Of a DNA stretch of 64,000 bases, positions 1-8,890 are shown piece by piece. How positions within the stretch are numbered: position 1 is the first letter of the stretch; each line of letters begins with the position of its first letter. A program made the position numbers and the translations under genes. Source of the DNA: Aquitalea magnusonii (GTDB taxonomy: Bacteria > Pseudomonadota > Gammaproteobacteria > Burkholderiales > Chromobacteriaceae); the NCBI RefSeq assembly GCF_003202035.1, contig NZ_QJKC01000009.1, positions 124,001 to 188,000 on the forward strand. Reading direction: 5' to 3'. Below the pieces are notes generated by a model that was given only the letters and a program-made list of their open reading frames with translations, made no database searches and was not told where the DNA came from.

Positions 1-595
1 GTGCTGCCGGCGGGCGTGAGGTGTTGTCCGGTGCGCCTGATCTGCAGGCTAGTTGCCTGTCAGGGTCTCTTTGTTTCCGCATCATGCTGCCACATCCGCG
101 CTGTAGTGGCTGCGCTACCTTGCCGGCACTTGGTCTGGGTGTTGCCGTCTTGCCAGTAGACAAATTTTCCGGGTGCGCTTAATGCGCGTTTTGCTTGCGC
201 AGCCGTCGCATGGTGTTGTTATTTTGCCTCGTCCGGCAAAACGGCTGGTTTGCTGCAAAGCAAGAAAGGCGCAAATCCTTGTAGTGCAGTGCTTACAGAC
301 CATAGTCATTTGCGATATCGTGCGCTGCAAAACGGCCAGGTGGCCGTAGGCGGCTGGTCGGATTTCCGCAAACTGCGAAAGTTTTATGCGTGTTGATTGA
401 CAGCTGAATCGTGACAACTAGAATGGGCCGAAAATAAAACGAACAATATAAATACAAAAAACAACATAACAAAGATTGCTGCCTCACTTTCCTGGCCTGT
501 CAGGCGGGAGTGTTCGAGGTGATGCCGTCAACACCAGTCAGCAAAAAAGCGCTCGGCCTGCAACGGCCCTTTGGATTGCAAAGGAGACACCTCAC
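1..595. other. Non-coding region upstream of glpK
   Basis: No reading frame here looks like a protein. Frames open from the left edge stop within about 180 bases and give Cys-rich, unnatural translations, and there is no usable ribosome binding site. The last 170 bases before glpK turn AT-rich (around 410-475) and contain the candidate GlpR box at 429-448. The region most likely holds the glpK promoter and perhaps the tail of a gene outside the window. Confidence 0.6.
429..448. promoter_or_regulatory. Candidate GlpR operator upstream of glpK
   Basis: The AT-rich string CGAAAATAAAACGAACAAT is nearly the same as one upstream of glpD (3221-3240): CGAAAA, a short A-rich spacer, then CGAACA. DeoR-family GlpR regulators bind repeats containing TTCG/CGAA cores, and a glpR gene lies at 7421-8185. 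Function is inferred from the repeat and context. Confidence 0.5.
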
Positions 596-2092
596 ATGAA
601 AAACCAGTTCATCCTGGCTCTGGACCAGGGAACCACCAGTTCCCGCGCCATTCTGTTCAATCAGGCGGGCGACATCGTTTCGCTGGCACAAAAGGAATTC
701 CGTCAGATCTACCCCCAGCCGGGCTGGGTGGAGCACGACCCGCAGGAGATCTGGGGTGGTCAGGCCGGCGTCGCGGCCGAAGCCGTGGCCAAGGCCGGTA
801 TCGATGGCCGCAGCATTGCCGCCATCGGCATTACCAACCAGCGCGAAACCACCATCGTGTGGGACCGTGAAACCAGCCTGCCGGTATACAACGCCATCGT
901 CTGGCAAGACCGCCGCACCGCGGAATTTTGCGATCAGCTGAAAGAGCGCGGCCTGGCCGACGCCATCCGCAACAAGACCGGCCTGCCGGTGGATGCCTAT
1001 TTCTCCGGCAGCAAGATCAAGTGGATTCTGGACAATGTGCCGGGTGCGCGTGCCCGCGCCGAAGCCGGCAAGCTGGCCTTTGGTACGGTAGATAGCTGGC
1101 TGATCTGGAACTTCACCCACGGCAAGGTACACGTTACCGACGTATCCAATGCCTCGCGCACCATGCTGTACAACATCCACAGCCAGCAGTGGGATGCCGA
1201 GCTGCTGGACATCATGGGCATCCCGGCCAGCATGCTGCCGGAGGTGAAAAGCTCCAGCGAAGTGTATGGCCACACCCATGCCGCCCATCTGGGCGTGGAA
1301 ATCCCGATTGCCGGCGTGGCCGGCGACCAGCAGGCGGCGCTGTTCGGCCAGCAGTGCACCCGTCCGGGCATGGTGAAGAACACCTACGGCACTGGCTGCT
1401 TCATGATGATGAATACCGGCAGCAAGCCGATCGAATCCTCCAACAATCTGCTGACCACCATTGCCTGGAAGCTGGATGGCCAGGTGCAGTACGCGCTGGA
1501 AGGCTCCATTTTCATTGGCGGCGCGGTGGTGAAATGGCTGCGTGACGGCCTGGGCATCATCCGCCATTCGGCCGATGTCGGCCCGCTGGCGCAGGAAGTG
1601 GACAGCAGCGATGGCGTGTATCTGGTACCGGCCTTTGCCGGGCTGGGTGCGCCGCACTGGCAGCAAAATGCCCGCGGCACCATTGTCGGTGCCACGCTGG
1701 GCACCAAGGCCGCGCATATCGCCCGCGCCGCGCTGGACAGCATTGCCTACCAGACCATGGACGTGCTCAAGGCCATGGAAGCCGATGCCGGCATGGCCAT
1801 TGCCGAGCTGCGCGTGGATGGTGGTGCCACCGTCAACGAACTGCTGATGCAGTTCCAGTCCGACATCCTCGGCGTGGATGTGGTGCGCCCGAAAATCACC
1901 GAAACCACCGCGCTGGGAGCCGCTTATCTGGCGGGCCTGGCCGTGGGTTACTGGGATGGCGTGGCGGATATCCAGGGCCAGTGGCAGCTGGATCGTCGCT
2001 TCCAGCAGAACATGGCTGCCGAACAGGTAGCGGACAATGTCCGCGGCTGGAACCGCGCCGTCAACGCCGCCAAGGCCTGGGCTGAATCCTGA
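596..2092 (+). CDS. glpK: Glycerol kinase
   Basis: ATP-dependent phosphorylation of glycerol to sn-glycerol 3-phosphate, the committed step of glycerol use in the cytoplasm. The 498-residue product has the usual family length and begins with the FGGY-kinase phosphate-binding motif [12 protein letters not shown] (about residues 8-19). It carries the typical [10 protein letters not shown] segment and the C-terminal RVDGGATVN and [10 protein letters not shown] motifs. The ATG at 596 is chosen over an upstream in-frame start because it follows an AGGAG Shine-Dalgarno (582-586) and matches the family N-terminus. glpF and glpD follow on the same strand. A candidate GlpR box lies 150 bases upstream. 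Confidence 0.97.
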   Translation: MKNQFILALDQGTTSSRAILFNQAGDIVSLAQKEFRQIYPQPGWVEHDPQEIWGGQAGVAAEAVAKAGIDGRSIAAIGITNQRETTIVWDRETSLPVYNAIVWQDRRTAEFCDQLKERGLADAIRNKTGLPVDAYFSGSKIKWILDNVPGARARAEAGKLAFGTVDSWLIWNFTHGKVHVTDVSNASRTMLYNIHSQQWDAELLDIMGIPASMLPEVKSSSEVYGHTHAAHLGVEIPIAGVAGDQQAALFGQQCTRPGMVKNTYGTGCFMMMNTGSKPIESSNNLLTTIAWKLDGQVQYALEGSIFIGGAVVKWLRDGLGIIRHSADVGPLAQEVDSSDGVYLVPAFAGLGAPHWQQNARGTIVGATLGTKAAHIARAALDSIAYQTMDVLKAMEADAGMAIAELRVDGGATVNELLMQFQSDILGVDVVRPKITETTALGAAYLAGLAVGYWDGVADIQGQWQLDRRFQQNMAAEQVADNVRGWNRAVNAAKAWAES

Positions 2093-2144
2093 GTCGCAAA
2101 CCGACCGCCTTGTCCCGCCGCCGCCTTGCCCGGGCGGACGGTGG

Positions 2145-2163
2145 GCCGGATGCACAGTCCGGC
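2145..2163 (+). terminator. Weak hairpin between glpK and glpF
   Basis: GCCGGA and TCCGGC form a perfect 6-bp stem around a 7-base loop, followed by a moderately T-rich stretch. It may attenuate or process the glpK-glpF transcript. It lacks a clear U tract. Confidence 0.25.
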
Positions 2164-2319
2164 GGTTGTCTTGCTTCATTTTCCTGAGTGTCCACCAGGC
2201 AGCCGGCATGGCGATATAGGTGTCGTCAGCGGTCTGCTGCGGTGGTAGCAGCGTCGGGGAGAGCAGCTGTCTGCCAATGTAGCGGACGGTAGCGGGAGCC
2301 CTGGCGCGGAGACAAAACC

Positions 2320-3024
2320 ATGAATCCTTTGTTTGGTGAATTTATCGGAACCGCCCTGCTGGTGTTGCTGGGCAATGGCGTGGTGGCCAATGTGCTGCTG
2401 AACAATACCAAGGGCCATAACAGCGGCCTGATCGTGATTGCCTTTGGCTGGGCCATGGCGGTGTTTGTCGGGGTATTCAGCGTGGCCGCCATCAGCGGTG
2501 CCCACCTGAACCCGGCAGTGACCGTGGCGCTGGCGGTGGCTGGCAAGTTTGAATGGGCCCGTGTACCCGGCTATGTGCTGGCGCAGATGCTGGGCGGCAT
2601 GATGGGGGCGCTGCTGGTGTGGGTGATGTACCGCAAGCACTACGAAACCACCGAATGTGCCGATTTGAAGCTGGCCACCTTCTGCACCGGCCCGGCCATC
2701 CGCAGCCTGCCGGGCAACCTGTTGTCCGAGGTGCTGGCCACCTTTGTGCTGGTGTTTGCCATCCTCAGCATGGTGGCGCCCAAGATGTCGCTGGGGGCGA
2801 TGGATGCCCTGCCGGTGGCGCTGCTGGTGCTGGGCATCGGGGTGTCGCTGGGCGGTACCACCGGCTATGCCATGAGCCCGGCGCGCGATCTGGCACCGCG
2901 CATCATGCATGCCCTGCTGCCCATTCCCGGCAAGCGCTCCAGCGACTGGGGCTATGCCTGGGTGCCGGTAGTGGGTTCCTTGCTGGGTGCCACCCTGGCG
3001 GCGGTGACCTACACCCATCTGTGA
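2320..3024 (+). CDS. glpF: Glycerol facilitator / aquaglyceroporin (MIP family)
   Basis: Inner-membrane channel for facilitated entry of glycerol, working with GlpK, which traps it. The 234 residues form six hydrophobic segments with two half-helix motifs. The first is canonical (HLNPAVT, NPA at 64-66). The second reads MSPARD, with Ser186 in place of the usual Asn. The C-terminal segment HALLPIPGKRSSDWGYAW is typical of bacterial GlpF proteins. It lies 227 bases after glpK and before glpD. The protein is shorter than the 281-residue E. coli GlpF but within the MIP range. The AGC codon for Ser differs by one base from Asn AAC, so a real substitution and a sequence error are both possible. Confidence 0.93.
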   Translation: MNPLFGEFIGTALLVLLGNGVVANVLLNNTKGHNSGLIVIAFGWAMAVFVGVFSVAAISGAHLNPAVTVALAVAGKFEWARVPGYVLAQMLGGMMGALLVWVMYRKHYETTECADLKLATFCTGPAIRSLPGNLLSEVLATFVLVFAILSMVAPKMSLGAMDALPVALLVLGIGVSLGGTTGYAMSPARDLAPRIMHALLPIPGKRSSDWGYAWVPVVGSLLGATLAAVTYTHL

Positions 3025-3067
3025 TTTTGCTTTGCTCCTGGTCGCCCCGGAGGTTCGGGGCCGGCAA

Positions 3068-3090
3068 GCCACCTGCGGGTGGCTTTTTTT
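3068..3090 (+). terminator. Rho-independent terminator after glpF
   Basis: GCCACC, loop TGCG, GGTGGC, followed directly by seven T residues. It lies 43 bases past the glpF stop, so glpD has its own promoter. Confidence 0.9.
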
Positions 3091-3220
3091 ATGTGCAGTT
3101 CCTGCCCGTGACCGGGTGTTCTGCCGCTGCCGGCAGGGCAGGGGGAAGAAGGCGGCGCCGGCGCCTGGCGGCGGCGAGCAAACAATATTGTGGTCTATAC
3201 GCACATTGCAGCGCACAAAA

Positions 3221-3240
3221 CGAAAACAAACGAACATTTT
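3221..3240. promoter_or_regulatory. Candidate GlpR operator upstream of glpD
   Basis: CGAAAACAAACGAACATTTT matches the element upstream of glpK with one base less in the spacer. It sits about 120 bases before the glpD start in an AT-rich promoter-like stretch (3181-3270). GlpR control is inferred from the shared motif and the nearby glpR gene. Confidence 0.5.
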
Positions 3241-3356
3241 GTGTTGAATTTGTATTCGTATGACTCTATGCTAAGCAGCATCAACAAGCAGAATCCGCCT
3301 TCTTGCCCTGTAGCGACAGGCGCAGGCCGGATGCAGACAAGACCGAGGATTGCACT

Positions 3357-4895
3357 GTGAAACTCTATGACCTGATGGTGATTGGCGGCGGCATCAATGG
3401 CACCGGCATTGCCCGCGATGCGGCAGGGCGCGGCTTGTCCGTGCTGCTGTGTGAAAAGGACGACCTGGCCTCGCACACCTCGTCGGCCAGCACCAAGCTG
3501 ATCCATGGCGGCCTGCGCTATCTGGAGTATTACGAATTCGGCCTGGTGCGCAAGGCGCTGCAGGAGCGCGAAGTGCTGCTCAAGGCTGCACCGCACATCA
3601 TCTGGCCGCTGCGTTTTGTCATGCCGCATGACAGCAGCCAGCGCCCGGAATGGATGATCCGCTGCGGCCTGTTTCTGTACGATCACCTGGCGCGGCGTGA
3701 AGTATTGCCCGGCTCGGAAACCATCAGCTTTGCCAGCCATCCGTCCGGCGCGCCGCTGCAGGCCGCTTTCAAGCGTGGTTTTGTCTATTCCGATGGCTGG
3801 GTGCAGGATGCGCGGCTGGTGGTGCTCAATGCCATGGCCGCCGCCGAACACGGTGCGCGCATCGTCACCCGCACCGCCTGTGTGGCGGCGCGGCGCGAGG
3901 GCGAGCGCTGGATCTGTACCTTGCAGCATAGCGACGGCCAGCGCGAGCAGGTAGCGGCGCGTGCCGTGGTCAATGCCGCCGGCCCCTGGGTGGAAAGCCT
4001 GCTGCAAGACACCCTGCAGCTGCCATCGCCCAAGTCCATCCGTCTGGTCAAGGGCAGCCACATCGTGGTGAACAAGCTGTTCGATCACCCCTATGCCTAT
4101 ATTTTCCAGAATCCGGACAAGCGCATCATTTTCGCCATCCCCTATGAAAACGACTTCACCCTGATCGGCACCACCGATGTGGAATACCACGGCGACCCCG
4201 GTGCCGTGGCCATCGATGCGGACGAGGTGGATTATCTGTGCCGCATGAGCAATCGCTATTTCAACAGCCAGATCGGCCCGGATGATGTGCTGAGCACCTA
4301 TTCCGGCGTGCGCCCGCTGCTGGACGACGATGCCAGCAATGCCTCCAGCGTGACGCGTGATTATTCACTGGAGCTGGACAGTGCCGGTGCGCCAATGCTG
4401 TCGGTGTTTGGCGGCAAGATCACCACCTACCGCAAGCTGGCGGAAGAAGCAGTAGACCGACTGGCCCCGCTGCTGGGCAATCACCAGCCCACCTGGACGG
4501 CCGGCGTGCCCTTGCCCGGTGGCGACATGCCAAACGCCGACGCGGCGGCTTTCCTGGCGGCCAGCCAGCAGCGCTATCCCTGGCTGCCGACCGCGCTGTT
4601 GCAGCGCTATGTGAAAAGCTATGGCACGCGCCTGGCCACGCTGATCGGCAGTGCCCGCAGCCTGAGCGAGCTGGGGGCGGAAATCCTGCCCGGCGTGTAT
4701 GAGGCCGAGCTGAGCTATCTGGTGGATCAGGAATGGGCGCTCACGGCAGAGGACATCCTGTGGCGGCGCAGCAAGCTGCGGCTGCATTTGCCGGCTACTG
4801 CCGGCGCCATCCTGGATGGCTGGCTGGCGCAGTACCGTGCCGGCGCTGGCTTGCGTCAGCCTGAGCGGCTGGTTGCCGGCACCCAGCCGGGCTGA
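3357..4895 (+). CDS. glpD: Aerobic glycerol-3-phosphate dehydrogenase
   Basis: Membrane-associated FAD enzyme that oxidises sn-glycerol 3-phosphate to dihydroxyacetone phosphate and passes electrons to quinone. The 512 residues start with the dinucleotide-binding motif VIGGGINGTG (about 7-16), then SSASTKLIHGGLRYLE, a family signature, and end with the GlpD C-terminal domain. The GTG at 3357 is preferred: it follows GAGGA (3345-3349) with 7-base spacing and the product then aligns with known GlpD N-termini. An ATG at 3303 would add 18 unconserved residues. It is flanked by a candidate GlpR box upstream and a terminator downstream. Confidence 0.96.
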   Translation: MKLYDLMVIGGGINGTGIARDAAGRGLSVLLCEKDDLASHTSSASTKLIHGGLRYLEYYEFGLVRKALQEREVLLKAAPHIIWPLRFVMPHDSSQRPEWMIRCGLFLYDHLARREVLPGSETISFASHPSGAPLQAAFKRGFVYSDGWVQDARLVVLNAMAAAEHGARIVTRTACVAARREGERWICTLQHSDGQREQVAARAVVNAAGPWVESLLQDTLQLPSPKSIRLVKGSHIVVNKLFDHPYAYIFQNPDKRIIFAIPYENDFTLIGTTDVEYHGDPGAVAIDADEVDYLCRMSNRYFNSQIGPDDVLSTYSGVRPLLDDDASNASSVTRDYSLELDSAGAPMLSVFGGKITTYRKLAEEAVDRLAPLLGNHQPTWTAGVPLPGGDMPNADAAAFLAASQQRYPWLPTALLQRYVKSYGTRLATLIGSARSLSELGAEILPGVYEAELSYLVDQEWALTAEDILWRRSKLRLHLPATAGAILDGWLAQYRAGAGLRQPERLVAGTQPG

Positions 4896-4957
4896 GTGAT
4901 CGCGTTTGTTGTTGGCGTATCTTGTTGTATCGGGGCTTGCTCCCGTCTCCTCCCCTG

Positions 4958-4987
4958 GCCCCACCCTTGTCGGTGGGGCATTTTTTT
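4958..4987 (+). terminator. Rho-independent terminator after glpD
   Basis: GCCCCACC, loop CTTGTC, GGTGGGGC, then A and seven T residues. It ends the glpD transcript just before the AraC-type gene. Confidence 0.9.
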
Positions 4988-5033
4988 GTAGCAGCCTGCA
5001 CGCAGCCCCTTGCCATGCCGCTACCATGGGCAC

Positions 5034-5768
5034 ATGCCCCATCAAGACGACCTGCTGCTGGAGCTGCGCAGCTACCAGCAGGAAAGCCGGCAGCACCAGC
5101 ATGATTACCATCAGCTGGTGCTGCCGGTGCGTGGCTGCCTGGAGCTGGATGTGGCCGGCCGTGGCGGCCTGGTGCAGGCCGGCCAGCTGGCGGTGATCGC
5201 TGCGGGCAGCGGCCACGGCTTTGCTGCGCCCGGCGACAATGCCTTTGTGGTGGCCAATGTGCCGGCGGCGCTGGCGCCGCAATTGGCGCAGCTGCCGGCT
5301 TTCCTGCCGCTGGATGCCGGCCTGCTGGCCTATGTCGCCTTTTTGCGCGAGGAGCTGCAACGGCCACAGGCCGCTGTGGCCGGACGGCGGCAGATGTTGC
5401 TGCTGCTGACGCAATTGCTGGCCGAACGGGCCGGCGCTGCCTTGCAGCTGGACCGGCGGGTGGCGGCGGCGCGCGCGCTGCTGGATGCGCGCTTTGCCGA
5501 AGACATCAGCCTGGCGCAGCTGGCGGCGGCCGCGCATCTGAGCGTGCGCCAGCTGTCCGAGCTGTTCCGCCGCCAGCTGGGCATGAGCCCCGGCCAATAC
5601 CAGCTGGAGCAGCGCATGCAGCATGGCTGGCTGTTGCTGGAGCAGGGCTGTTTGCCGGTACAGCAGGTGGCCGAGCACTGCGGCTATGCCAGCCTGTCCG
5701 CCTTTAGCGACCGCTTCCGCCGTCATTTCGGTATCGCGCCCAGCCACTTCCGCCAGCACGGCAAATAA
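5034..5768 (+). CDS. AraC-family transcriptional regulator
   Basis: DNA-binding regulator of 244 residues. The N-terminal half is a cupin-like sensor domain. The C-terminal ~95 residues hold the two helix-turn-helix motifs of AraC proteins (ISLAQLAAAAHLSVRQLSELF and VQQVAEHCGYASLSAFSDRFRRHFG). The ATG at 5034 gives the conventional N-terminus but has no recognisable Shine-Dalgarno and lies only 46 bases past the glpD terminator, so the leader must be very short. A TTG at 5010 in the same frame is an alternative. A YddG-like exporter follows 77 bases downstream on the same strand and is the probable target. Confidence 0.88.
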   Translation: MPHQDDLLLELRSYQQESRQHQHDYHQLVLPVRGCLELDVAGRGGLVQAGQLAVIAAGSGHGFAAPGDNAFVVANVPAALAPQLAQLPAFLPLDAGLLAYVAFLREELQRPQAAVAGRRQMLLLLTQLLAERAGAALQLDRRVAAARALLDARFAEDISLAQLAAAAHLSVRQLSELFRRQLGMSPGQYQLEQRMQHGWLLLEQGCLPVQQVAEHCGYASLSAFSDRFRRHFGIAPSHFRQHGK

Positions 5769-5845
5769 GCCCGCCAGCTCGCCAAAGCCTGCTGGCCGAG
5801 CGCACGTTACGCTGGCGCATTGCTTTCCATCCGGGGTGTTTTGCC

Positions 5846-6742
5846 ATGCTGAGCCGCCGCCAGGCTACCTTGATCGGCAGTCTGTCCATTGTGTTATGGG
5901 GCAGTCTGGCCCTGCTGACCCGGCTGACCGCCGGGGTGTTTCCACCGTTTCAGTTGCTGGCCATGAGCTTTGCGCTGGCCTTCGGCCTGATGCTGGCCAA
6001 ATGGCTGCGCGCCGGCCAGTCGCCACTGGCATGCCTGCGCCAGCCACCGCTGGCCTGGGCGCTGGGGGTGGGCGGCTTGTTCGGTTATCACTTTTGTTAC
6101 TTTCTGGCCATGCGGCTGGCCCCGGCGGTGCAGGTCAGCCTGCTGGCCTATTTGTGGCCGCTGCTGATTCTGCTGTTTTCCGCCATGCTGCCCGGCCATC
6201 GCCTGTCGCGCTGGCATGTGCTGGGCGGCCTGCTGGCACTGGGCGGCTGCTGGTTGCTGCTGGGCGGCGGGCAGGGCGGTTTTGCCGGCCAGTATCTGCC
6301 CGGCTATCTGATGGCCTTGCTGTGCGCGCTGATCTGGTCGCTGTATTCGGTGGCCAGCCGGCTGGTGGCGCAGGTGCCGACCGATGCCGTGGGCTGGTTT
6401 TGCGCCGCGACGGCCTTGCTGGCGGCGCTGTGTCATCTGTACGGAGAAAGCACTGTATGGACGGCACCGTGGTCGGCCTGGCTGGGCGTGCTGGCCCTGG
6501 GCCTGGGGCCGGTGGGTATCGCCTTCTTTACCTGGGATATCGGCATGAAGCAGGGCGATCTGCCGCTGCTGGGGGTGTTGTCCTATGCCGCGCCGCTGAT
6601 TTCCACCCTGTTGTTGCTGGCCGCTGGCCTGGCCACGCCCAGCTGGAGCCTGCTATTGGCCTGCCTGGCCATCATCGGCGGGGCGGCGCTGGCGGCGCGG
6701 GCTGGCGGAGACCGGTTTAGAGCCGCTCACAAAACCTCGTAG
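5846..6742 (+). CDS. DMT-superfamily exporter, YddG-like (aromatic amino acids probable)
   Basis: Inner-membrane EamA-type exporter of 298 residues with about ten hydrophobic segments. The N-terminus (RRQATLIGSLSIVLWGS) resembles E. coli YddG, an exporter of aromatic amino acids, so that is the best guess for substrate. It follows an AraC regulator. The last residues (about FRAAHKTS and the stop) are encoded by the left arm of the palindromic repeat at 6720-6833, so the C-terminal tail appears to have been replaced or extended by that element. Confidence 0.85.
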   Translation: MLSRRQATLIGSLSIVLWGSLALLTRLTAGVFPPFQLLAMSFALAFGLMLAKWLRAGQSPLACLRQPPLAWALGVGGLFGYHFCYFLAMRLAPAVQVSLLAYLWPLLILLFSAMLPGHRLSRWHVLGGLLALGGCWLLLGGGQGGFAGQYLPGYLMALLCALIWSLYSVASRLVAQVPTDAVGWFCAATALLAALCHLYGESTVWTAPWSAWLGVLALGLGPVGIAFFTWDIGMKQGDLPLLGVLSYAAPLISTLLLLAAGLATPSWSLLLACLAIIGGAALAARAGGDRFRAAHKTS

Positions 6743-6833
6743 AGCACCCGAGTCAAGGCGCGCCGACGCAGACAGTACAGTGAGTACGGCAAGTCGGCGC
6801 AACGCAGAATCGGGGGGTTTGTGAGCGGGTCTT
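6720..6833. repeat. Palindromic repeat element (~115 bp) between convergent genes
   Basis: The outer arms CCGCTCACAAAACC (6723-6736) and GGTTTGTGAGCGG (6816-6828) are inverted copies with one base difference. Inside them GCGCCGAC (6760-6767) and GTCGGCGC (6793-6800) form a perfect 8-bp inverted repeat, and GTAC occurs twice in the loop. The element covers the last codons of the YddG-like gene and reaches the stop codon of the opposite peroxiredoxin gene. It resembles a REP- or MITE-like non-coding element. Copy number elsewhere in the genome is unknown. Confidence 0.7.
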
Positions 6834-7380
6834 AGTGACCCGCGGCTTTCCAGGCTTCCACCGCCTGCATGGTATTGGCTACATGCTGGTTCGGGTCCAT
6901 GGCACTGTAGCTGTACCACACCTTGTGGTCCGGGGTGATGACATAGGAGGTGCGGCTGGCGTAGCTGGTGCCGGGAATCATCACCGCGTCGTAGGCTTTC
7001 ATGATCTTGCGCTCGCCATCGGCCGCCACCGGGAATTTGCTGCGGCATTCGGACACGGAAAAGCGCTGCAGCTTTTCGATGTCATCGCCGGACACGCCAA
7101 TCACCGTGGCGCCCAGCGCCTTGAATTTGTCCACCGCCTCGGCAAACAGGTGGGCTTCCACCGTGCAGCCACTGGTAAAGGCCGCCGGGTAGAAATACAG
7201 CACCACCGGGCCGTGCTGCAGCGCTTCGTTCAGCGAATACTGAAAGCGCTTGCCGCCCAGCGAGGCTTCGGTGCGAAAGTCGGGCGCGGCGGCGCCCTTG
7301 GCCAGTTCGGCCTGGGCCAGCGCCGAACACAGCAGGGCGCTGACACCCAGCGCCAGACACAGACGGGATAACAGTTTCAT
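6832..7380 (-). CDS. Exported peroxiredoxin (AhpC/TSA, BCP-like)
   Basis: Thiol peroxidase of 182 residues that probably reduces peroxides in the periplasm. The first ~24 residues (MKLLSRLCLALGVSALLCSA...) form a cleavable signal peptide. A thioredoxin-fold domain follows with the peroxidatic motif FTSGCT (Cys72) and a possible resolving Cys112 (SECRSKF). Most BCP-type enzymes are cytoplasmic, so the signal peptide is notable. The start at 7380 is supported by GGAG about 9 bases upstream. An in-frame extension to 7458 would bury the signal peptide. Its 3' end abuts the palindromic repeat. Confidence 0.9.
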   Translation of the reverse strand: MKLLSRLCLALGVSALLCSALAQAELAKGAAAPDFRTEASLGGKRFQYSLNEALQHGPVVLYFYPAAFTSGCTVEAHLFAEAVDKFKALGATVIGVSGDDIEKLQRFSVSECRSKFPVAADGERKIMKAYDAVMIPGTSYASRTSYVITPDHKVWYSYSAMDPNQHVANTMQAVEAWKAAGH

Positions 7381-7420
7381 GGCATGACTCCGTAGTACTG
7401 CGGTGGCCTGGGCGTCAGGG

Positions 7421-8185
7421 TCAGCCGGCCACAAACAGCTGGGTGCCGGCTTCGGCAATCACCGCTTCCATTTCCGCTGGCACCGGCTTGTCGGTAAACA
7501 AGGCATGGACCTGGGACAGATGGCCCAGTTCCACCAGTGCCGGGCGGCCAAACTTGGAATGGTCCGCCGCCAGCAGCACCTGGCGCGATTGCTGGATGAT
7601 GGCTTCCGAGGTGCGTACTTCACGATAGTCGTAATCGCGCAGCACGCCATCGTTTTCAATGCTGGAAATGCCGATGATGCCGTAATCCACCTTGAACTGG
7701 CGGATCAGCTGCACCGTGGCTTCGCCGGTGATGCCGCGGTCGCGCTTGCGCAGCACGCCGCCCAGCACGATGACTTCGCAATCCGGGTAGTCGGCCATCA
7801 TGTCGGCCACGTGCAGGTTGTTGGTGATGACCCGCAGGCCGCGATGGCGGTGCAGCGCCTTGGCCACTTCTTCGGTGGTGGTGCCGATATTGATGAACAA
7901 GGAGGCATTGTCGGGAATCTGCCTGGCCAGCAGCTCGGCCAGCCGGCGTTTTTCCTCGATGCACAGCACCTGGCGGGCGTTGTAGGCCACGTTTTCCACG
8001 CTGGACAGCACGCTGGCGCCGCCGTGATAGCGCTGCAGCAGCTGGTGTTCCGCCATCAGCGCAATGTCGCGGCGTATGGTCTGGTGGGTGACGCCAAAAT
8101 GGGCGGCCAGCTTTTCCACGGTGACATAGCTTTCGCGATGGACGATGCCCAGCAGTTCCTGCTGGCGCTGATTGAGAATGATCAT
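7421..8185 (-). CDS. glpR: Glycerol-3-phosphate regulon repressor, DeoR family
   Basis: Transcriptional repressor of 254 residues, expected to respond to glycerol 3-phosphate. The N-terminal DeoR helix-turn-helix (VTVEKLAAHFGVTHQTIRRDI) is followed by a sugar-phosphate-binding domain with the GlpR-like motifs LFINIGTTTEEV, VITNNLHVA, GEATVQ, YREVRT and ADHSKFGR, which closely parallel E. coli GlpR. It lies 2.5 kb after glpD, and two matching candidate operators lie before glpK and glpD. ATG 8185 is chosen to match GlpR N-termini. No strong Shine-Dalgarno is visible there. Confidence 0.93.
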   Translation of the reverse strand: MIILNQRQQELLGIVHRESYVTVEKLAAHFGVTHQTIRRDIALMAEHQLLQRYHGGASVLSSVENVAYNARQVLCIEEKRRLAELLARQIPDNASLFINIGTTTEEVAKALHRHRGLRVITNNLHVADMMADYPDCEVIVLGGVLRKRDRGITGEATVQLIRQFKVDYGIIGISSIENDGVLRDYDYREVRTSEAIIQQSRQVLLAADHSKFGRPALVELGHLSQVHALFTDKPVPAEMEAVIAEAGTQLFVAG

Positions 8186-8283
8186 GGTGGCGGGTCGTTT
8201 GTCTGTATGCAGCAGTGTTGGAGGCTGTCTGATTCTACATGAGCGGCGCATTTCGCCAAATGTTGTCCATCGCTGTCAGGGCT

Positions 8284-8883
8284 TCAATCCAGCCGGCGCA
8301 GCCTGCGGCGGAAGGCTTCGGCAATGCTCAGCTGTCGCGGGCCGGGCAGGATGCGGCAGGATTCCCCGGCGCGTAGCGTGCCGCTTTGCAACACCGCCAG
8401 ATAAAAGCCGCAATGGCCGCTTTGCGCCATCAGCTTGACGGCGAGGCGCATGTCCATGTGGGCCTGGAACTTGAAGCAGGGCTGGCGCGGCTCGGTAATC
8501 TGCAGCCGGCAGTCGGCAAATTCCAGCACATCCCCCACGTAGGCATCCTGTTCCAGCAGGCCGCTGATGGTGAGGTTCTCCCCCAGCATGCCGTGGTGCA
8601 GTGTGGTACCGGCGTGGCGCGAGCCATGCTGCTGGCAGGCTTGCTCCCAGAAGGGGTAGTGCTCCAGCGGATAGGCGTAGATGGCCTTGGCCAGCCCGCC
8701 GTGCACGGTGGGGTCGGCCTGTTCGTCGCCGGCCAGTCCCAGCTTGCCCAGCGTAATGGCGGTGGGGCGGAGCAGGGTGCTGACGGGTAGCTTGTTGATG
8801 CCGCTCATGATGCGGCGGCCCTCGATCAGCATGGGGCTGACCGTGGCCAGATTGATGGAATGCAGGGTGAGGCTGTCGCTCAT
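8284..8883 (-). CDS. MOSC-domain protein (YiiM-like)
   Basis: Cytoplasmic protein of 199 residues with the MOSC (molybdenum cofactor sulfurase C-terminal) fold. Family motifs seen are GDEQADPTVHGG, the YAYPLEHYPFWE region, GENLT and a Cys in EPRQPCFKF that corresponds to the conserved MOSC cysteine. YiiM-like proteins reduce N-hydroxylated compounds with a molybdenum cofactor, but the substrate here is unknown. It starts 7 bases after the stop of the FAD oxidoreductase gene and is the last gene of a three-gene minus-strand operon. Confidence 0.85.
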   Translation of the reverse strand: MSDSLTLHSINLATVSPMLIEGRRIMSGINKLPVSTLLRPTAITLGKLGLAGDEQADPTVHGGLAKAIYAYPLEHYPFWEQACQQHGSRHAGTTLHHGMLGENLTISGLLEQDAYVGDVLEFADCRLQITEPRQPCFKFQAHMDMRLAVKLMAQSGHCGFYLAVLQSGTLRAGESCRILPGPRQLSIAEAFRRRLRRLD

Positions 8884-8890
8884 GTCGGTC

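Noticed and set aside
500-2209. Long minus-strand open frame opposite glpK
   Set aside because: A shadow of glpK codon bias. Composition is unnatural and no start signal is seen.
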